A stretch of 64,000 bases of DNA from Alphaproteobacteria bacterium LSUCC0684 (lineage in GTDB: Bacteria > Pseudomonadota > Alphaproteobacteria > Puniceispirillales > UBA1172). The DNA is taken from NCBI GenBank assembly GCA_041228335.1, contig CP166130.1, positions 1,822,638 through 1,886,637 of the forward strand. Direction: 5' to 3'. The translations under genes were made by a program, and so were the position numbers. Each line of letters starts with the position of its first letter. Positions within the stretch are counted from its first letter, which is position 1. Of the stretch, positions 7,235 to 17,690 are shown in pieces. Under the pieces are notes generated by a model. The model was not told the origin of the DNA and ran no database searches. It was given only the letters and a program-made list of their open reading frames with translations.

Positions 7235-10200
7235 ATGAAGCTGAAGCGTCACTTTACCTCCTCTGATCAGTCTCCATACGCCATGATGGATTGGACTCAT
7301 GCGACCAGTGAAATTCGCAATCCGGATGGCACCGTGGTGTTCAAGGCAGAGAATGTTGAAGTGCCGACGCATTTCTCTCAGGTGGCGACCGATATTCTGG
7401 CGCAGAAGTATTTCCGCAAAGCCGGTATTGCCGCGCGCCTGAAGACGGTTGAGGAAAGCACGATTCCTTCATGGCTGTGGCGGTCTGTTCCGGATGAGAC
7501 GGCGCTCAAGGAACTCCCCGAAGACGAACGCTATGTCGGTGAGACCTCCGCAAAGCAGGTTTACGATCGCCTGGCCGGTACCTGGACCTATTGGGGCTGG
7601 AAAGGCGGCTATTTTTCAAGCGAAGACGACGCCCGCGCCTATTTTGATGAAATGCGCTACATGCTGGCGATGCAGATGGCGGCGCCCAACTCGCCGCAAT
7701 GGTTCAACACAGGCCTGCACTGGGCTTATGGTATTGATGGTGCGGGCCAAGGGCATCACTACGTCGATTTCAAGACCGGCAAACTGACCCGGTCCAAATC
7801 CGCCTATGAACATCCCCAGCCCCATGCCTGTTTCATCCAGTCGATCAACGATGATCTGGTGAACGAAGGCGGCATCATGGATTTGTGGGTCCGTGAAGCG
7901 CGGCTTTTCAAATACGGTTCCGGGACGGGGACCAATTTCTCGCGTCTCCGCGGGGAGAACGAACCTCTCGCCGGTGGCGGCAAATCCTCCGGGCTGATGA
8001 GCTTTCTCCGCATCGGCGATCGTGCGGCCGGGGCGATCAAATCCGGCGGCACCACCCGCCGCGCCGCCAAGATGGTGACGGTTGATGTCGACCATCCGGA
8101 TATCGTGAAATATGTTGACTGGAAAGTTGTTGAAGAACAGAAGGTTGCGGCTCTTGTTGCCGGCTCGAAACTGGCAAGCCAGCACATGAATGCGGTCATG
8201 GCGGCCTGCACCGATGAAAGCGTTGCCCAGGACAATCGTTTCAGCGCCAAGACCAATTCAGCGCTCAAGAAAGCCATCATCGCGGCCCGCAAGTCCATGG
8301 TGCCGGAAAACTATATCCAGCGGGTGATCCAGTTCGCCGAACAGGGCTACACCGAAATCGAATTCCGCACCTATGATACCGACTGGGATTCCGAAGCCTA
8401 TATGACCGTATCGGGACAGAACTCAAACAACTCGGTCCGCGTTACCAACGATTTTCTTGAAAAAGTCCTGAACAACAGCGAATGGGACCTGATTCGCCGC
8501 ACCGACGGCAAGGTCAGCGAACGCATCAACGCCCGTGACCTTTGGGACAAGATTGCCTACGCGGCCTGGGCCTGCGCTGATCCGGGCCTGCAATACGACA
8601 CCACGATCAACGAATGGCATACCTGCCCGGCCGGCGGACGCATCAACGCCTCCAACCCGTGTTCGGAATACATGTTCCTCGATGACACCGCCTGCAATCT
8701 TGCATCGCTCAACCTGATGCAGTTCCGGCATGAAGACAAATCCTTCAATATCGACGCCTATGAACATGCCTGCCGGTTCTGGACCCTGACGCTTGAGATT
8801 TCCGTCTTGATGGCGCAGTTCCCCTCCAAGGAGATTGCGCAACTGTCCTACGATTACCGGACGCTGGGCCTCGGTTACGCCAATATCGGCGGCCTGCTCA
8901 TGGCGGCGGGGCATTCCTATGACAGCGATGAAGGCCGGGCGATCTGCGCCTCCCTCACCGCCATCATGACCGGGATCGCCTATGCCACATCGGCCGAGAT
9001 CGCAAGCGAGCTCGGCGCTTTCCCGAGATATGAGGAAAACGCCGAGAACATGCTGCGGGTGATTCGCAACCACCGCCGCGCGGCCCATGGCGATACCGAT
9101 GGCTATGAAGGTCTTTCGATCCCGCCGGTGCCGCTCAAGCAGGCGGACTGCCCGGATGCAGCCCTGCCGGAAGCGGCCCGCGCCGCCTGGGACCTTGCCC
9201 TCAGCCTCGGTGAGAAACATGGCTACCGCAACGCCCAGTCAACGGTGATCGCGCCGACCGGAACCATCGGCCTGGTCATGGACTGCGACACCACCGGCAT
9301 CGAGCCTGATTTCGCCATCGTCAAATTCAAGAAACTGGCCGGCGGCGGGTATTTCAAGATCATCAACCGGGTTGTGCCCGAAGCGCTCGAAAACCTCGGC
9401 TACGGCAAGGACCAGATTGACGATATCATCCGCTACGCGGTCGGCCATGGCAGCCTCGAGAAATGCCAGTCGGTGAGCGTCAACGCGCTCAAGGACAAGG
9501 GCTTTACCGAGGAGGCGCTCACTACGCTTGGCGGCGCCCTCAAATCCGCCTTTGATATCAAGTTTGCCTTCAACCGGTTCACCCTCGGCGATGAATTCTG
9601 CAAGGACGTGCTGGGCTTCAGCGATGCGCAACTGAACGATTTCAACTTTGACATGCTGGCTGCCCTCGGTTTCAGCAAGGATGAGATCGAGCATGCCAAC
9701 ACCCATGTCTGCGGGGCGATGACCCTTGAAGGCGCGCCGCATCTTCAGGATGAGCATCTGGCCGTCTTTGACTGCGCCAATGCCTGCGGCAGGCTCGGCA
9801 AGCGCTTCCTCAGCGTTGACAGCCATATCACCATGATGGCCGCCGCCCAGCCTTTTATTTCCGGGGCGATCTCAAAGACGATCAACATGCCGAACAACGC
9901 CCTCATCGAAGACTGCGGCGAAGCCTATATGCTCTCCTGGCGTCTCGGGCTCAAGGCCAATGCGCTCTATCGTGACGGCTCGAAACTGAGCCAGCCTCTT
10001 TCCGCCGCCCTCGCCGACGAAGAGGATATGGAAGAGATCGAGGACATTATCGAGGCGCCGGCTGCCGCCCAGACAACCCGGATCGTGGAGAAAATCGTCG
10101 AACGTTTTGTTGCCACCCGTCACCGCCTGCCGCATCGGCGCAAGGGATACACCCAGAAAGCCATCGTCGGCGGCCACAAGGTCTATCTCCGGACCGGGGA

Positions 10201-10849
10201 ATACGAGGACGGGAAACTGGGTGAACTCTTCATCGACATGCATAAGGAAGGGGCTGCCTTCCGGTCGCTGATGAACAACTTTGCGATCGCGGTGTCCATC
10301 GGGCTGCAATATGGCGTGCCGCTTGAGGAATATGTCGAAGCCTTCACCTTCACGCGGTTTGAACCGCAAGGCATGGTCCAGGGCAATGACATGATCAAGA
10401 TGTCCACCTCCATCCTTGATTACATTTTCCGCGAGTTGGCGATCTCCTACCTTGATCGCAATGATCTCGGCCATGTCAATCCCGAAGATCTTGACGCCGG
10501 GACGACAGGTTCAGGCGAAGGCCAGTCCGATCTTGCGACGGCGACGATTTCAAGCGGGTTTGTCCGCAACCGGAATATTGTCCTGTTGCGGGCATCGGGC
10601 GATGGCAGCGTTGCCGCCGAGATGGACAATCAGCCCACCGCAAGCGCAGCCGGCAGTCAGACCACGGCCATAACTTCTGGTGCGGCGGAGATCGCCGGTG
10701 GCGGCACCGATGTCGCAACCCGGGTTCAGCAGGCGAAAATGCAAGGCTATGAAGGGGAAAACTGTTCCGAATGCGGGAATTTCACCCTGGTCCGCAACGG
10801 TACCTGCCTCAAATGCAACACCTGCGGTTCCACCACCGGATGCAGTTAA
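7235..10849 (+). CDS. nrdJ: Vitamin B12-dependent (class II) ribonucleotide reductase
   Basis: Reduces ribonucleotides to deoxyribonucleotides using adenosylcobalamin, so it works with or without oxygen. At 1204 residues it is the large proteobacterial NrdJ type. Visible marks are [18 protein letters not shown], the allosteric/active region with [42 protein letters not shown], the phosphate-binding [20 protein letters not shown], and a C-terminal Cys-rich zinc-like tail (CSECGNF...[13 protein letters not shown]). Its B12 need links it to the corrinoid operon at 50941-56001. It is likely monocistronic or co-transcribed with ridA 83 bp downstream. Confidence 0.97.
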   Translation: MKLKRHFTSSDQSPYAMMDWTHATSEIRNPDGTVVFKAENVEVPTHFSQVATDILAQKYFRKAGIAARLKTVEESTIPSWLWRSVPDETALKELPEDERYVGETSAKQVYDRLAGTWTYWGWKGGYFSSEDDARAYFDEMRYMLAMQMAAPNSPQWFNTGLHWAYGIDGAGQGHHYVDFKTGKLTRSKSAYEHPQPHACFIQSINDDLVNEGGIMDLWVREARLFKYGSGTGTNFSRLRGENEPLAGGGKSSGLMSFLRIGDRAAGAIKSGGTTRRAAKMVTVDVDHPDIVKYVDWKVVEEQKVAALVAGSKLASQHMNAVMAACTDESVAQDNRFSAKTNSALKKAIIAARKSMVPENYIQRVIQFAEQGYTEIEFRTYDTDWDSEAYMTVSGQNSNNSVRVTNDFLEKVLNNSEWDLIRRTDGKVSERINARDLWDKIAYAAWACADPGLQYDTTINEWHTCPAGGRINASNPCSEYMFLDDTACNLASLNLMQFRHEDKSFNIDAYEHACRFWTLTLEISVLMAQFPSKEIAQLSYDYRTLGLGYANIGGLLMAAGHSYDSDEGRAICASLTAIMTGIAYATSAEIASELGAFPRYEENAENMLRVIRNHRRAAHGDTDGYEGLSIPPVPLKQADCPDAALPEAARAAWDLALSLGEKHGYRNAQSTVIAPTGTIGLVMDCDTTGIEPDFAIVKFKKLAGGGYFKIINRVVPEALENLGYGKDQIDDIIRYAVGHGSLEKCQSVSVNALKDKGFTEEALTTLGGALKSAFDIKFAFNRFTLGDEFCKDVLGFSDAQLNDFNFDMLAALGFSKDEIEHANTHVCGAMTLEGAPHLQDEHLAVFDCANACGRLGKRFLSVDSHITMMAAAQPFISGAISKTINMPNNALIEDCGEAYMLSWRLGLKANALYRDGSKLSQPLSAALADEEDMEEIEDIIEAPAAAQTTRIVEKIVERFVATRHRLPHRRKGYTQKAIVGGHKVYLRTGEYEDGKLGELFIDMHKEGAAFRSLMNNFAIAVSIGLQYGVPLEEYVEAFTFTRFEPQGMVQGNDMIKMSTSILDYIFRELAISYLDRNDLGHVNPEDLDAGTTGSGEGQSDLATATISSGFVRNRNIVLLRASGDGSVAAEMDNQPTASAAGSQTTAITSGAAEIAGGGTDVATRVQQAKMQGYEGENCSECGNFTLVRNGTCLKCNTCGSTTGCS

Positions 10850-10897
10850 GACTGGACGAGCGACCGGAACCGGCCTTAATCTGCGGCATCTGAACAC

Positions 10898-10912
10898 CTG
10901 GCCCCGGGCCAG
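10898..10912 (+). repeat. Short perfect hairpin between nrdJ and ridA
   Basis: CTGGCC-CCG-GGCCAG forms a 6-bp perfect stem with a 3-nt loop about 50 bp after the nrdJ stop. There is no T tract after it, so it is not a standard intrinsic terminator; it could protect or process the transcript. Confidence 0.4.
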
Positions 10913-10932
10913 ACACGAAAAGGAGAATAATC

Positions 10933-11403
10933 GTGGCAGGAAAAATCGACGCGCGCCTGGCTGAGCTCGGCATCACCCTTCCCGATGCACCGGCACCGGC
11001 CGCCAATTACATCCCGTATGTCATTACCGGCAATCTGGTGATCATTTCAGGCCAGATTCCCATGGAAGCCGGCGCGCTGGCCGTCACCGGCTATGTCGGT
11101 GATGGCAAGGTGACCGAAGATCACGCCGTCACCGAAGCCCGCAAATGCGCCATCAATCTCCTGGCGCAACTGAAAGCCGCCACCGGCGGTGATCTTGACC
11201 GGGTGAAGCGGGTGGTCAAACTGGGCGGTTTCGTTGCCTCCGCACCTGATTTCACCAGCCAGCCAAAGGTGATCAACGCCGCCTCTGACCTGATGGTCGA
11301 GGTCTTTGGCGAGGCCGGACGCCATGCCCGGTTCGCCGTAGGCTCCAGCGCCCTGCCGCTCGGCTGTGTTGTTGAAATCGAAGGCATGTTCGAGATCGAC
11401 TGA
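10933..11403 (+). CDS. RidA-family (YjgF/YER057c/UK114) protein
   Basis: Protein of 156 residues related to RidA, which hydrolyses reactive enamine/imine intermediates made by PLP enzymes. The length and segments such as YVITGNLVIISGQIPMEAG, ARKCAINLLAQLKAATG, and the late ARFAVGSSALPLGCVVEIE are those of the longer YjgF subfamily found in alphaproteobacteria, not of canonical 130-residue RidA. Its exact substrate is unknown. The start codon is GTG at 10933, preceded by AGGAGA at a good distance. It follows nrdJ on the same strand. Confidence 0.88.
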   Translation: MAGKIDARLAELGITLPDAPAPAANYIPYVITGNLVIISGQIPMEAGALAVTGYVGDGKVTEDHAVTEARKCAINLLAQLKAATGGDLDRVKRVVKLGGFVASAPDFTSQPKVINAASDLMVEVFGEAGRHARFAVGSSALPLGCVVEIEGMFEID

Positions 11404-11453
11404 AACCGGCATGACGCCATTGCACCTGACCGCTGACGGCTTACATTCTGTCT

Positions 11454-12641
11454 ATGGATGATGAGATCAATTCCGCGGACGCGGGCACCGTCAACTGGAC
11501 GATTACGCTGAACGAAAGCATTCACGCGATCCCGGCCGAGGACTGGGATCGTTGCGCGCGTTCTGACAATCCCTTGCAGAGCCATGCCCTGCTGGCGGCG
11601 ATGGAAGACAGCAGCTCGGCGGTTGCGGATACCGGCTGGCTTCCCCGGCATATCAGCCTTGCCGATCCGGATGGCCGCATCCACGGGGTGATGCCGCTTT
11701 ATCTCAAATCCCATTCCTACGGCGAATATGTCTTTGACCATTCCTGGGCCAATGCCTGGCATCAGGCAGGCGGTGCCTATTACCCGAAAGCTCAATCCGC
11801 GATCCCCTTCTCCCCGGTTCCGGGGCAGCGGTTGATGGTCGAGAGCCCCTATCCGGCCGAAGCCTTCGCCGCCCTTGCGCAAGGGGCGATGGAAGCGGTG
11901 GAAGCCATGGGTCTTTCCTCGCTCCATGTCACTTTTCTGAGCGAAGACGAATCCCGTCGGCTTGCCACGCTCAACCCGGCCTGGATCAGGCGCACCGGCC
12001 TGCAGTTTCACTGGCATAATCAAGGTTATGCTGATTTTGAGGATTTCCTTGGCCGGCTTTCGTCACGCAAACGCAAGACCCTCCGGCGTGAGCGGCGCGA
12101 CATTGCGCTCCGCGGGATCAGGATCCATCGCCTGACCGGCGATGATCTCCGGGCCGATCACTGGGATGCGTTCTACCGGTTCTATCTTGCAACCATCGAC
12201 CGGAAATGGGGCGGTGCCTACCTCACCCGTGATTTCTTTGACCGGATCGGCGCGACCATGGCCGATAAGGTGATGCTTTTTCTGGCGGAACATGATGGGG
12301 AAATGATCGCCGGCGCGCTGAACTTCATTGGCAAGGATACGCTTTACGGACGCAACTGGGGGGCGGTGGCGGATATCCCCTTCCTTCATTTTGAAACATG
12401 TTATTATCAGGCGATTGATCTTGCCATCGAACTCGGGCTTTCCCGGGTTGAAGCAGGTGCCCAGGGGCTGCACAAGGTCCAGCGCGGTTATCTGCCCGTC
12501 ATGACCTTCTCGGCCCATTACCTGAAAGATGAGGGGTTTGCCCGCGCCGTGCGCGAATTCACCAGCCGCGAAAGCCGCCAGATCCAGCGCGAAGCCGATG
12601 CGTTGAAGGGATGGTCTCCCTATCGCAACAGCGAAGACTAG
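11454..12641 (+). CDS. FemAB-like / GNAT-superfamily N-acyltransferase (DUF482, COG3146)
   Basis: Protein of 395 residues assigned to the DUF482/COG3146 family of predicted acyltransferases from the sequence YGEYVFDHSWANAW, the RLSSRKRKTLRRERR block, DHWDAFYRFYLATIDRKWG, and the ending EAGAQGLHKVQRGYLP. The family is thought to be related to FemAB peptidyltransferases, but its acceptor is not established. The ribosome site before the ATG is weak. It ends 37 bp from the convergent end of clpA, and no intrinsic terminator is visible between them. Confidence 0.85.
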   Translation: MDDEINSADAGTVNWTITLNESIHAIPAEDWDRCARSDNPLQSHALLAAMEDSSSAVADTGWLPRHISLADPDGRIHGVMPLYLKSHSYGEYVFDHSWANAWHQAGGAYYPKAQSAIPFSPVPGQRLMVESPYPAEAFAALAQGAMEAVEAMGLSSLHVTFLSEDESRRLATLNPAWIRRTGLQFHWHNQGYADFEDFLGRLSSRKRKTLRRERRDIALRGIRIHRLTGDDLRADHWDAFYRFYLATIDRKWGGAYLTRDFFDRIGATMADKVMLFLAEHDGEMIAGALNFIGKDTLYGRNWGAVADIPFLHFETCYYQAIDLAIELGLSRVEAGAQGLHKVQRGYLPVMTFSAHYLKDEGFARAVREFTSRESRQIQREADALKGWSPYRNSED

Positions 12642-12678
12642 GGGGGAATCGCCACCCCAAGGGCTCACCCCAAAAGGC

Positions 12679-15036
12679 TCAGGCTTTGGCTGATGCCTTC
12701 GCTTTTGATCTGCCTTTCGATGCCGGAGCTTTGGCGGATTTGTCTTTCGGCGTCTTGCGGGACGGGGTTTCGCTTTCAGCCGCGGTGACCACCAGCCCCG
12801 GAATATGGCCATCTTCTTCCGGCGGGGCTGTTTCGACCATGGCAAGACCGCCATCGGTCAGCCGCCCGAACAGCAGCTCTTCGGCCAGCGGCTTCTTGAC
12901 ATGTTCCTGCACCACCCGGCCAAGCGGACGGGCACCATACGCCGGATCATAGCCACGTTCCGCCAGCCAGTCCCGCGCGCCATCGCTCAAGGTGATGGTC
13001 ACGCCGCGATCCGCGAGCTGGGCTTCGAGCTGAAGGACGAATTTATCCACCACCATCCGGACGATTTCCGGTGCCAGATTGGCAAAGGGAATAATCGCAT
13101 CGAGACGGTTCCGGAATTCCGGCGAGAACGTCTTTTCGATGGCTTCGGTATCAGCCCCGGCATTGACCCCGCGATTGAAGCCGATGGCCTGTTTGCTGAG
13201 CTGCGCGGCACCGGCATTTGTCGTCATGATGATGATGACGTTGCGGAAATCGATCGTCTTGCCGTTATGGTCGGTCAGCCTGCCGTTATCCATGACCTGC
13301 AGCAGAAGGTTGAAGATATCGGGATGAGCTTTCTCAATCTCATCGAGCAGCAGCACGGCATGGGGGGTCTGGTCCACCGCATCGGTGAGAAGGCCGCCCT
13401 GATCAAAACCGACATAGCCGGGAGGGGCACCGATGAGGCGTGAAACCGAATGACGTTCCATATATTCGGACATGTCAAACCGGATCAGATTGATCCCGAG
13501 ACTGTCGGCCAGCTGGCGTGCAACTTCGGTTTTGCCGACACCTGTCGGCCCGCTGAAGAGGTAGTTGCCGACGGGCTTTTCCGGCTCCCGCAGCCCGGCA
13601 CGCGAAAGCTTGATGGCCGAAGCCAGCGCCACGATCGCCGCATCCTGGCCATAGACCATGCGCTTGAGATCTGTTTCAAGACTGGCCAGCGCCTGACGAT
13701 CATCACGGCTGACGCTGCGTGGCGGGATTCGTGCCATGCTGGCAATCGTCGTTTCGATTTCCTTGGCCCCGATGATCTTCTTGCGGCGCGAAGGCGGCAA
13801 CAGCATCTGCGCCGAGGCCGCCTCATCAATGACGTCAATCGCCTTATCGGGAAGTTTGCGATCCGTGATATACCGCGCCGAGAGATCCACCGCCGATTTC
13901 AGTGCGGCATTGGTGAAGCGGACATCATGATGCTCTTCGTAGCGAGATTTGAGGCCGGCAAGAATTTTCACCGTATCGGCGATGCTCGGCTCATTGACAT
14001 CGATTTTCTGAAACCGGCGGGACAGGGCGCGGTCCTTTTCAAACCAGCCGCGAAATTCCTTATAGGTGGTGGAGCCGATACAGCGCAGGCTTCCTTCCTG
14101 GAGCGCAGGCTTGAGCAGATTGGAGGCATCCATCGCGCCGCCGCTGGTGGCACCGGCCCCGATAATCGTATGAATTTCGTCAATGAAGAGAATGGCCTGA
14201 TCGTCTTCAGCCACCTGCTGCATGACGGCTTTCAGCCTTTCCTCAAAATCGCCGCGATAGCGCGTGCCTGCCAGCAGCGCCCCCATATCGAGGGAATAGA
14301 TGCGGGCATCAGCCAGAACTTCCGGCACGTTGCCTTCGGCGATTTTCCTGGCCAGACCTTCGGCAATCGCGGTCTTGCCGACACCACTGTCGCCCACCAG
14401 AAGAGGATTGTTCTTGGTCCGGCGGCAGAGCACCTGAATGGTCCGGTCAACTTCGGCGCTGCGCCCGATGAGCGGGTCAATCCTGCCGTCAAGTGCCTTG
14501 GCGTTGAGATCGACGGCATAGGTTGAAAGCGCATCCTGCTTGCTGTTGATCTCATCACCGGTGGCCTCGGCGCCATCGGGGACGGATTTCTCGCCACTGA
14601 AAGCGGGGTTCTTGGCAATACCGTGGCTGATATAGCTGACGGCATCAAGCCGGGTCATGTCCTGCTGCTGCAGGGCCCATACGGCATGGCTTTCACGCTC
14701 GGCAAAAAGCGCGATCAGAACATTGGCGCCGGTGGCAACATCCCGGCCGGAGGACTGGGTGTGGATCACCGCCCGCTGCAGCACCCGCTGGAAACTCGTG
14801 GTCGGCTGTGTCTCCCCGTTGCTGCCGGCAATTCCGGACAAGGTATCGTCAATATGACGGCTGAGCTCATCCTTGAGCTGGGCGATATCCACATCACAGG
14901 CGGCCAGCACTTCAACCGCGTCGCTGTCGTCGGTGAGCGCGATCAGCAGATGCTCAAGCGTGGCGAATTCATGGCCATTGCTGGACGCCAGATCCATGGC
15001 GCGGCGGAGGGTTTCTTCAAGTTCCTGCGATAACAT
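12679..15036 (-). CDS. clpA: ATP-dependent Clp protease ATP-binding subunit ClpA
   Basis: AAA+ unfoldase that feeds substrates to ClpP and takes N-degron substrates from ClpS. It has 785 residues: the N-terminal Clp-N repeat domain, AAA module 1 with Walker [17 protein letters not shown] module 2 with [13 protein letters not shown], and an IGF loop (QAIGFNRG) for ClpP docking. The C-terminal tail is unusually long and Lys/Ala/Ser-rich. I place the start at 15036 ([14 protein letters not shown], as in other ClpA proteins) with AAGGAAT upstream; the longer frame from 15054 would overlap clpS. It is 4 bp after clpS and clearly coupled to it. Confidence 0.96.
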   Translation of the reverse strand: MLSQELEETLRRAMDLASSNGHEFATLEHLLIALTDDSDAVEVLAACDVDIAQLKDELSRHIDDTLSGIAGSNGETQPTTSFQRVLQRAVIHTQSSGRDVATGANVLIALFAERESHAVWALQQQDMTRLDAVSYISHGIAKNPAFSGEKSVPDGAEATGDEINSKQDALSTYAVDLNAKALDGRIDPLIGRSAEVDRTIQVLCRRTKNNPLLVGDSGVGKTAIAEGLARKIAEGNVPEVLADARIYSLDMGALLAGTRYRGDFEERLKAVMQQVAEDDQAILFIDEIHTIIGAGATSGGAMDASNLLKPALQEGSLRCIGSTTYKEFRGWFEKDRALSRRFQKIDVNEPSIADTVKILAGLKSRYEEHHDVRFTNAALKSAVDLSARYITDRKLPDKAIDVIDEAASAQMLLPPSRRKKIIGAKEIETTIASMARIPPRSVSRDDRQALASLETDLKRMVYGQDAAIVALASAIKLSRAGLREPEKPVGNYLFSGPTGVGKTEVARQLADSLGINLIRFDMSEYMERHSVSRLIGAPPGYVGFDQGGLLTDAVDQTPHAVLLLDEIEKAHPDIFNLLLQVMDNGRLTDHNGKTIDFRNVIIIMTTNAGAAQLSKQAIGFNRGVNAGADTEAIEKTFSPEFRNRLDAIIPFANLAPEIVRMVVDKFVLQLEAQLADRGVTITLSDGARDWLAERGYDPAYGARPLGRVVQEHVKKPLAEELLFGRLTDGGLAMVETAPPEEDGHIPGLVVTAAESETPSRKTPKDKSAKAPASKGRSKAKASAKA

Positions 15037-15040
15037 GGTG

Positions 15041-15367
15041 TTATTCCTTTTCAAGCTGCAATTGCAGCGGATGCTGGTTCTTGCGTGCCAGTTCCATCAC
15101 CTGCGTTGCCTTGGTTTCGGCAACTTCATAGGTATAGACCCCGCAAACGCCGACCCCGCGCTGGTGAACATGGAGCATGATATTCGTGGCTTCCTCCTGG
15201 GATTTGCGGAAGAATTCCTGGAGCACCAGAACAACAAATTCCATGGGCGTGTAGTCATCGTTCAACATGATGACCTTATACATGGCCGGTTTTTTCGTTT
15301 TCGGCTTCGCCTTGGTGGCAAGGCCGGTTTCCGGGCCACCTGCCTTGTCGTTGTCATCACTGCCCAT
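15041..15367 (-). CDS. clpS: ATP-dependent Clp protease adaptor ClpS
   Basis: Adaptor that binds N-end-rule residues and hands substrates to ClpA. It has 108 residues with the core [20 protein letters not shown], the [21 protein letters not shown] segment, and a flexible basic N-terminus. The in-frame ATG at 15385 is possible, but the one at 15367 has GGGAG seven bases upstream and gives a more usual length. First gene of the clpS-clpA pair, divergent from the carboxypeptidase gene. Aat at 4943 makes the substrates this adaptor would read. Confidence 0.95.
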   Translation of the reverse strand: MGSDDNDKAGGPETGLATKAKPKTKKPAMYKVIMLNDDYTPMEFVVLVLQEFFRKSQEEATNIMLHVHQRGVGVCGVYTYEVAETKATQVMELARKNQHPLQLQLEKE

Positions 15368-15562
15368 GCATGTGCTCCCTGACACAAAAAGTCCTGACCT
15401 GAGCTTCGAATGATTTGTCTTACCTGAATTATATTGGTATTTCTTTGATCATTAAAACCCCTAAAGGTGTCAAAATTATCTGTCCGGCGGCAGTATGCCG
15501 CGCCCGGGCGATACCCGAAGGGAGCGGTGCGACACAAAAGATGTGGTATTGAGATGATCTCT

Positions 15563-15592
15563 TTGACACATGATATGGTATTGGTGTATCAT
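15563..15592 (+). promoter_or_regulatory. Sigma70-type promoter for the PBP5-like carboxypeptidase gene
   Basis: TTGACA (15563-15568) and TATCAT (15587-15592) are separated by 18 bp, close to the housekeeping consensus. Transcription would begin near 15599, almost at the upstream ATG at 15601, which argues that translation starts at the GTG at 15640 instead. Further upstream, GCGGCA-GTA-TGCCGC (15487-15501) is a perfect short inverted repeat of unknown role. Confidence 0.6.
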
Positions 15593-15639
15593 TTCCGCGT
15601 ATGTTCGGGGGGCGCCATGAACGATCAAGGTATGTCGTC

Positions 15640-16887
15640 GTGAAACGTCACCTGTTCTTCCTCCCTGTTTTGTTCCTACTGGCTGTGGTGCTCACACCAC
15701 AGCCTTCTTTCGCCAAATACGCCTCGATTGTTGTCAATGAGACCACCGGCAAGGTGCTGTATTCCCGCAACGCCGACAAGAAACTTTTTCCCGCCTCGCT
15801 CACCAAGGTCATGACGCTCTACCTTCTTTTTGAGGAACTCGAAGAAGGCCGGATCACGATGAATACCCGCATGAAGGTCAGCGGCGTGGCGGCGGGACGT
15901 TCGCCGTCGAAACTCGGCCTCCGCGAGGGCTCCACCATCAGGGTCGAAGATGCCATGTTTGCGCTGATCACCAAATCCGCCAACGACGTGGCTACCGTCA
16001 TTGCCGAACATCTGGCGGGCACGGAACGAAAATTTGCCAGGCGCATGACACGCAAGGCCCAGGCGCTCGGCATGACACGGACAAATTTCCGCAACGCATC
16101 GGGCCTGCCGCATTCCAAGCAACATTCCACCGCCCGGGACATGGCCAGGCTCGCGATCGCCATCCGCAAGGATTTTCCGCAGTATTTCCCCTATTTCAAA
16201 ACCCAGACCTACACATGGAAGGGCAAGAAGTTCAAAAATCACAATACCCTCTTGCGCAGCTTCAAAGGCGCGGATGGAATCAAGACAGGCTACACACGGG
16301 CATCCGGATTCAACCTGATCGCGACAGCGGAACGAAACGGCACGCGGCTTGTCGGCGTTGTCTTTGGTGGACGCACCGGCCCAAGCCGCGACAAGCACAT
16401 GAAATACCTGCTCACGAAAGAGTTCGATGCCCTGCCGCGTTTCGAAAAGCCTGTTATCCGGCAGGCCCGGGCTCCGGCGAGGCCTAAACTGCCTGCACCG
16501 CCGCCAAAGCCGACCATTGTTGCGCTGGCCGAGGTGAAAGAGACGAAAGCCAGTGTTTCTGTTCCTGCCCGCAAACCTGAAACGGATTTACCGCCCCTGA
16601 TCGACCCGGCCCCGACCGAAGCCACCGCCGAGCCAAGCTCCTGGGGTATTCAGATCGGCAGTTTTTCAAAGCGCTACAGCGCGCATGTCGCCGCCCGCAA
16701 TGCCCGCCGCGTGGCTGATGAGATCATTCCCCTCCAGCCCGCGCGATTAAGTGAAGTCCGCTACGGGGAAGTGACTTTCTGGCAGGTGCAGTTTGTCGGG
16801 TTTGATGAAAACGACGCCCGGGCCGCCTGCGTGATCCTGCATCGTTCGGGCATGGCCTGTATCGTGGTGCCGTCCTCGCTTGCCTGA
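15640..16887 (+). CDS. D-alanyl-D-alanine carboxypeptidase (PBP5/6 type) with SPOR domain
   Basis: Penicillin-binding carboxypeptidase that trims peptidoglycan pentapeptides. The S11-family motifs are all present: SLTK (active serine, PASLTKVMT), SAN (ITKSANDVA) and KTG (GIKTGYT). After a Pro-rich linker the C-terminus holds a SPOR domain (SWGIQIGSFSKRYSAHVAARNARR), which binds denuded glycan at division sites. I choose the GTG at 15640 because it gives a clean signal peptide (MKRHLFFLPVLFLLAVVLTP), has AAGG upstream, and fits the promoter; the frame is open from ATG 15601. Mature protein starts near FAKYAS. Confidence 0.9.
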   Translation: MKRHLFFLPVLFLLAVVLTPQPSFAKYASIVVNETTGKVLYSRNADKKLFPASLTKVMTLYLLFEELEEGRITMNTRMKVSGVAAGRSPSKLGLREGSTIRVEDAMFALITKSANDVATVIAEHLAGTERKFARRMTRKAQALGMTRTNFRNASGLPHSKQHSTARDMARLAIAIRKDFPQYFPYFKTQTYTWKGKKFKNHNTLLRSFKGADGIKTGYTRASGFNLIATAERNGTRLVGVVFGGRTGPSRDKHMKYLLTKEFDALPRFEKPVIRQARAPARPKLPAPPPKPTIVALAEVKETKASVSVPARKPETDLPPLIDPAPTEATAEPSSWGIQIGSFSKRYSAHVAARNARRVADEIIPLQPARLSEVRYGEVTFWQVQFVGFDENDARAACVILHRSGMACIVVPSSLA

Positions 16888-16984
16888 AACAGACGGTGAC
16901 GATCTTCAACCTGCTGATCCCTCATCGGCTGATCTCATCCGGCTGGCATCCCGCCTGATTTTTTCTGCCGCAACGACAGAATCT

Positions 16985-17013
16985 TCTTGCAAGATGAATA
17001 CTGTTCGGTATTC
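16985..17013 (+). promoter_or_regulatory. Paired palindromes upstream of umuDC
   Basis: Two dyads lie side by side about 70-100 bp before umuD: TCTTGCAAGA (16985-16994, perfect) and GAATAC-TGTTCG-GTATTC (16996-17013, perfect 6-bp arms). The second contains GTTC, half of the alphaproteobacterial LexA motif GTTC-N7-GTTC, but the second half-site is not intact. An SOS operator is therefore plausible by position, not proved by sequence. Confidence 0.4.
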
Positions 17014-17081
17014 TATTAGAAATTGTTTATACGCAGACCTTACCCATGGTCTTTTCCTACGATTAGCATACGGAGTCTGTC

Positions 17082-17639
17082 ATGACCATTTCTTCTTCCG
17101 CTGATCCGTCAGCCCCCCGCAAGAGCAAGAGAGGCGGTGCCCGCCCCGGCGCCGGGCGGCCGAAGGGCCAGGGGCCTTACGGCGAAGCCACCAAACCTGT
17201 CCGCATCCCCATCAGCATGGTGGATAATGTGCTGAACTATATCAACAAGGGCAGTCATGCCCTGCCGTTGTTCAGTTGTGCGGTGGCGGCCGGGTTCCCT
17301 TCACCGGCGGATGATCACCTCGAAGGCAGCCTCGACCTGAATGAGCATCTGATCAAGCGTCCGTCGGCGACCTTCTTTGTCCGGGTCAGCGGCGATTCCA
17401 TGATCAAGGCAGGCATTCATGAAGATGATATCCTGGTGGTGGACCGCAGTCTTGAGCCGCGGCATGGCAAGATTGTCATCGCCGCCATCGATGGCCAGCT
17501 CACCGTCAAGCGGCTTCATCGCAAGGGCAGCCAGACCCTGCTCATGCCGGAAAACGATGCCTATGCCCCGATCGCCGTTGCCGATGACAACGACATGGTG
17601 ATCTGGGGGGTGGTGACCAGCGTCATCCATCAGGTCTGA
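17082..17639 (+). CDS. umuD: UmuD-like S24 autopeptidase, DNA polymerase V subunit
   Basis: Self-cleaving partner of UmuC in SOS mutagenesis. Cleavage is expected at Ala70-Gly71 (VAAGFPSPADD); the catalytic pair is Ser106 (GDSM) and Lys143 (LTVKRL). The Gly-Ser and Ser-Lys spacings (35 and 37) are exactly those of E. coli UmuD. The protein has 185 residues, with an extra basic N-terminal arm of about 45 residues containing RGGARPGAGRPKG, which is absent from E. coli UmuD and looks like a nucleic-acid-binding tail. umuC follows after 51 bp. A candidate operator lies upstream. Confidence 0.92.
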   Translation: MTISSSADPSAPRKSKRGGARPGAGRPKGQGPYGEATKPVRIPISMVDNVLNYINKGSHALPLFSCAVAAGFPSPADDHLEGSLDLNEHLIKRPSATFFVRVSGDSMIKAGIHEDDILVVDRSLEPRHGKIVIAAIDGQLTVKRLHRKGSQTLLMPENDAYAPIAVADDNDMVIWGVVTSVIHQV

Positions 17640-17690
17640 TCTGCCCCGTTCTTCCGGGTTTCATCTTCACTCACTGCGCCGGATTGCGCC

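Noticed and set aside
13450-14526. 358-codon plus-strand frame over clpA
   Set aside because: Antisense to ClpA, whose AAA motifs are clear.
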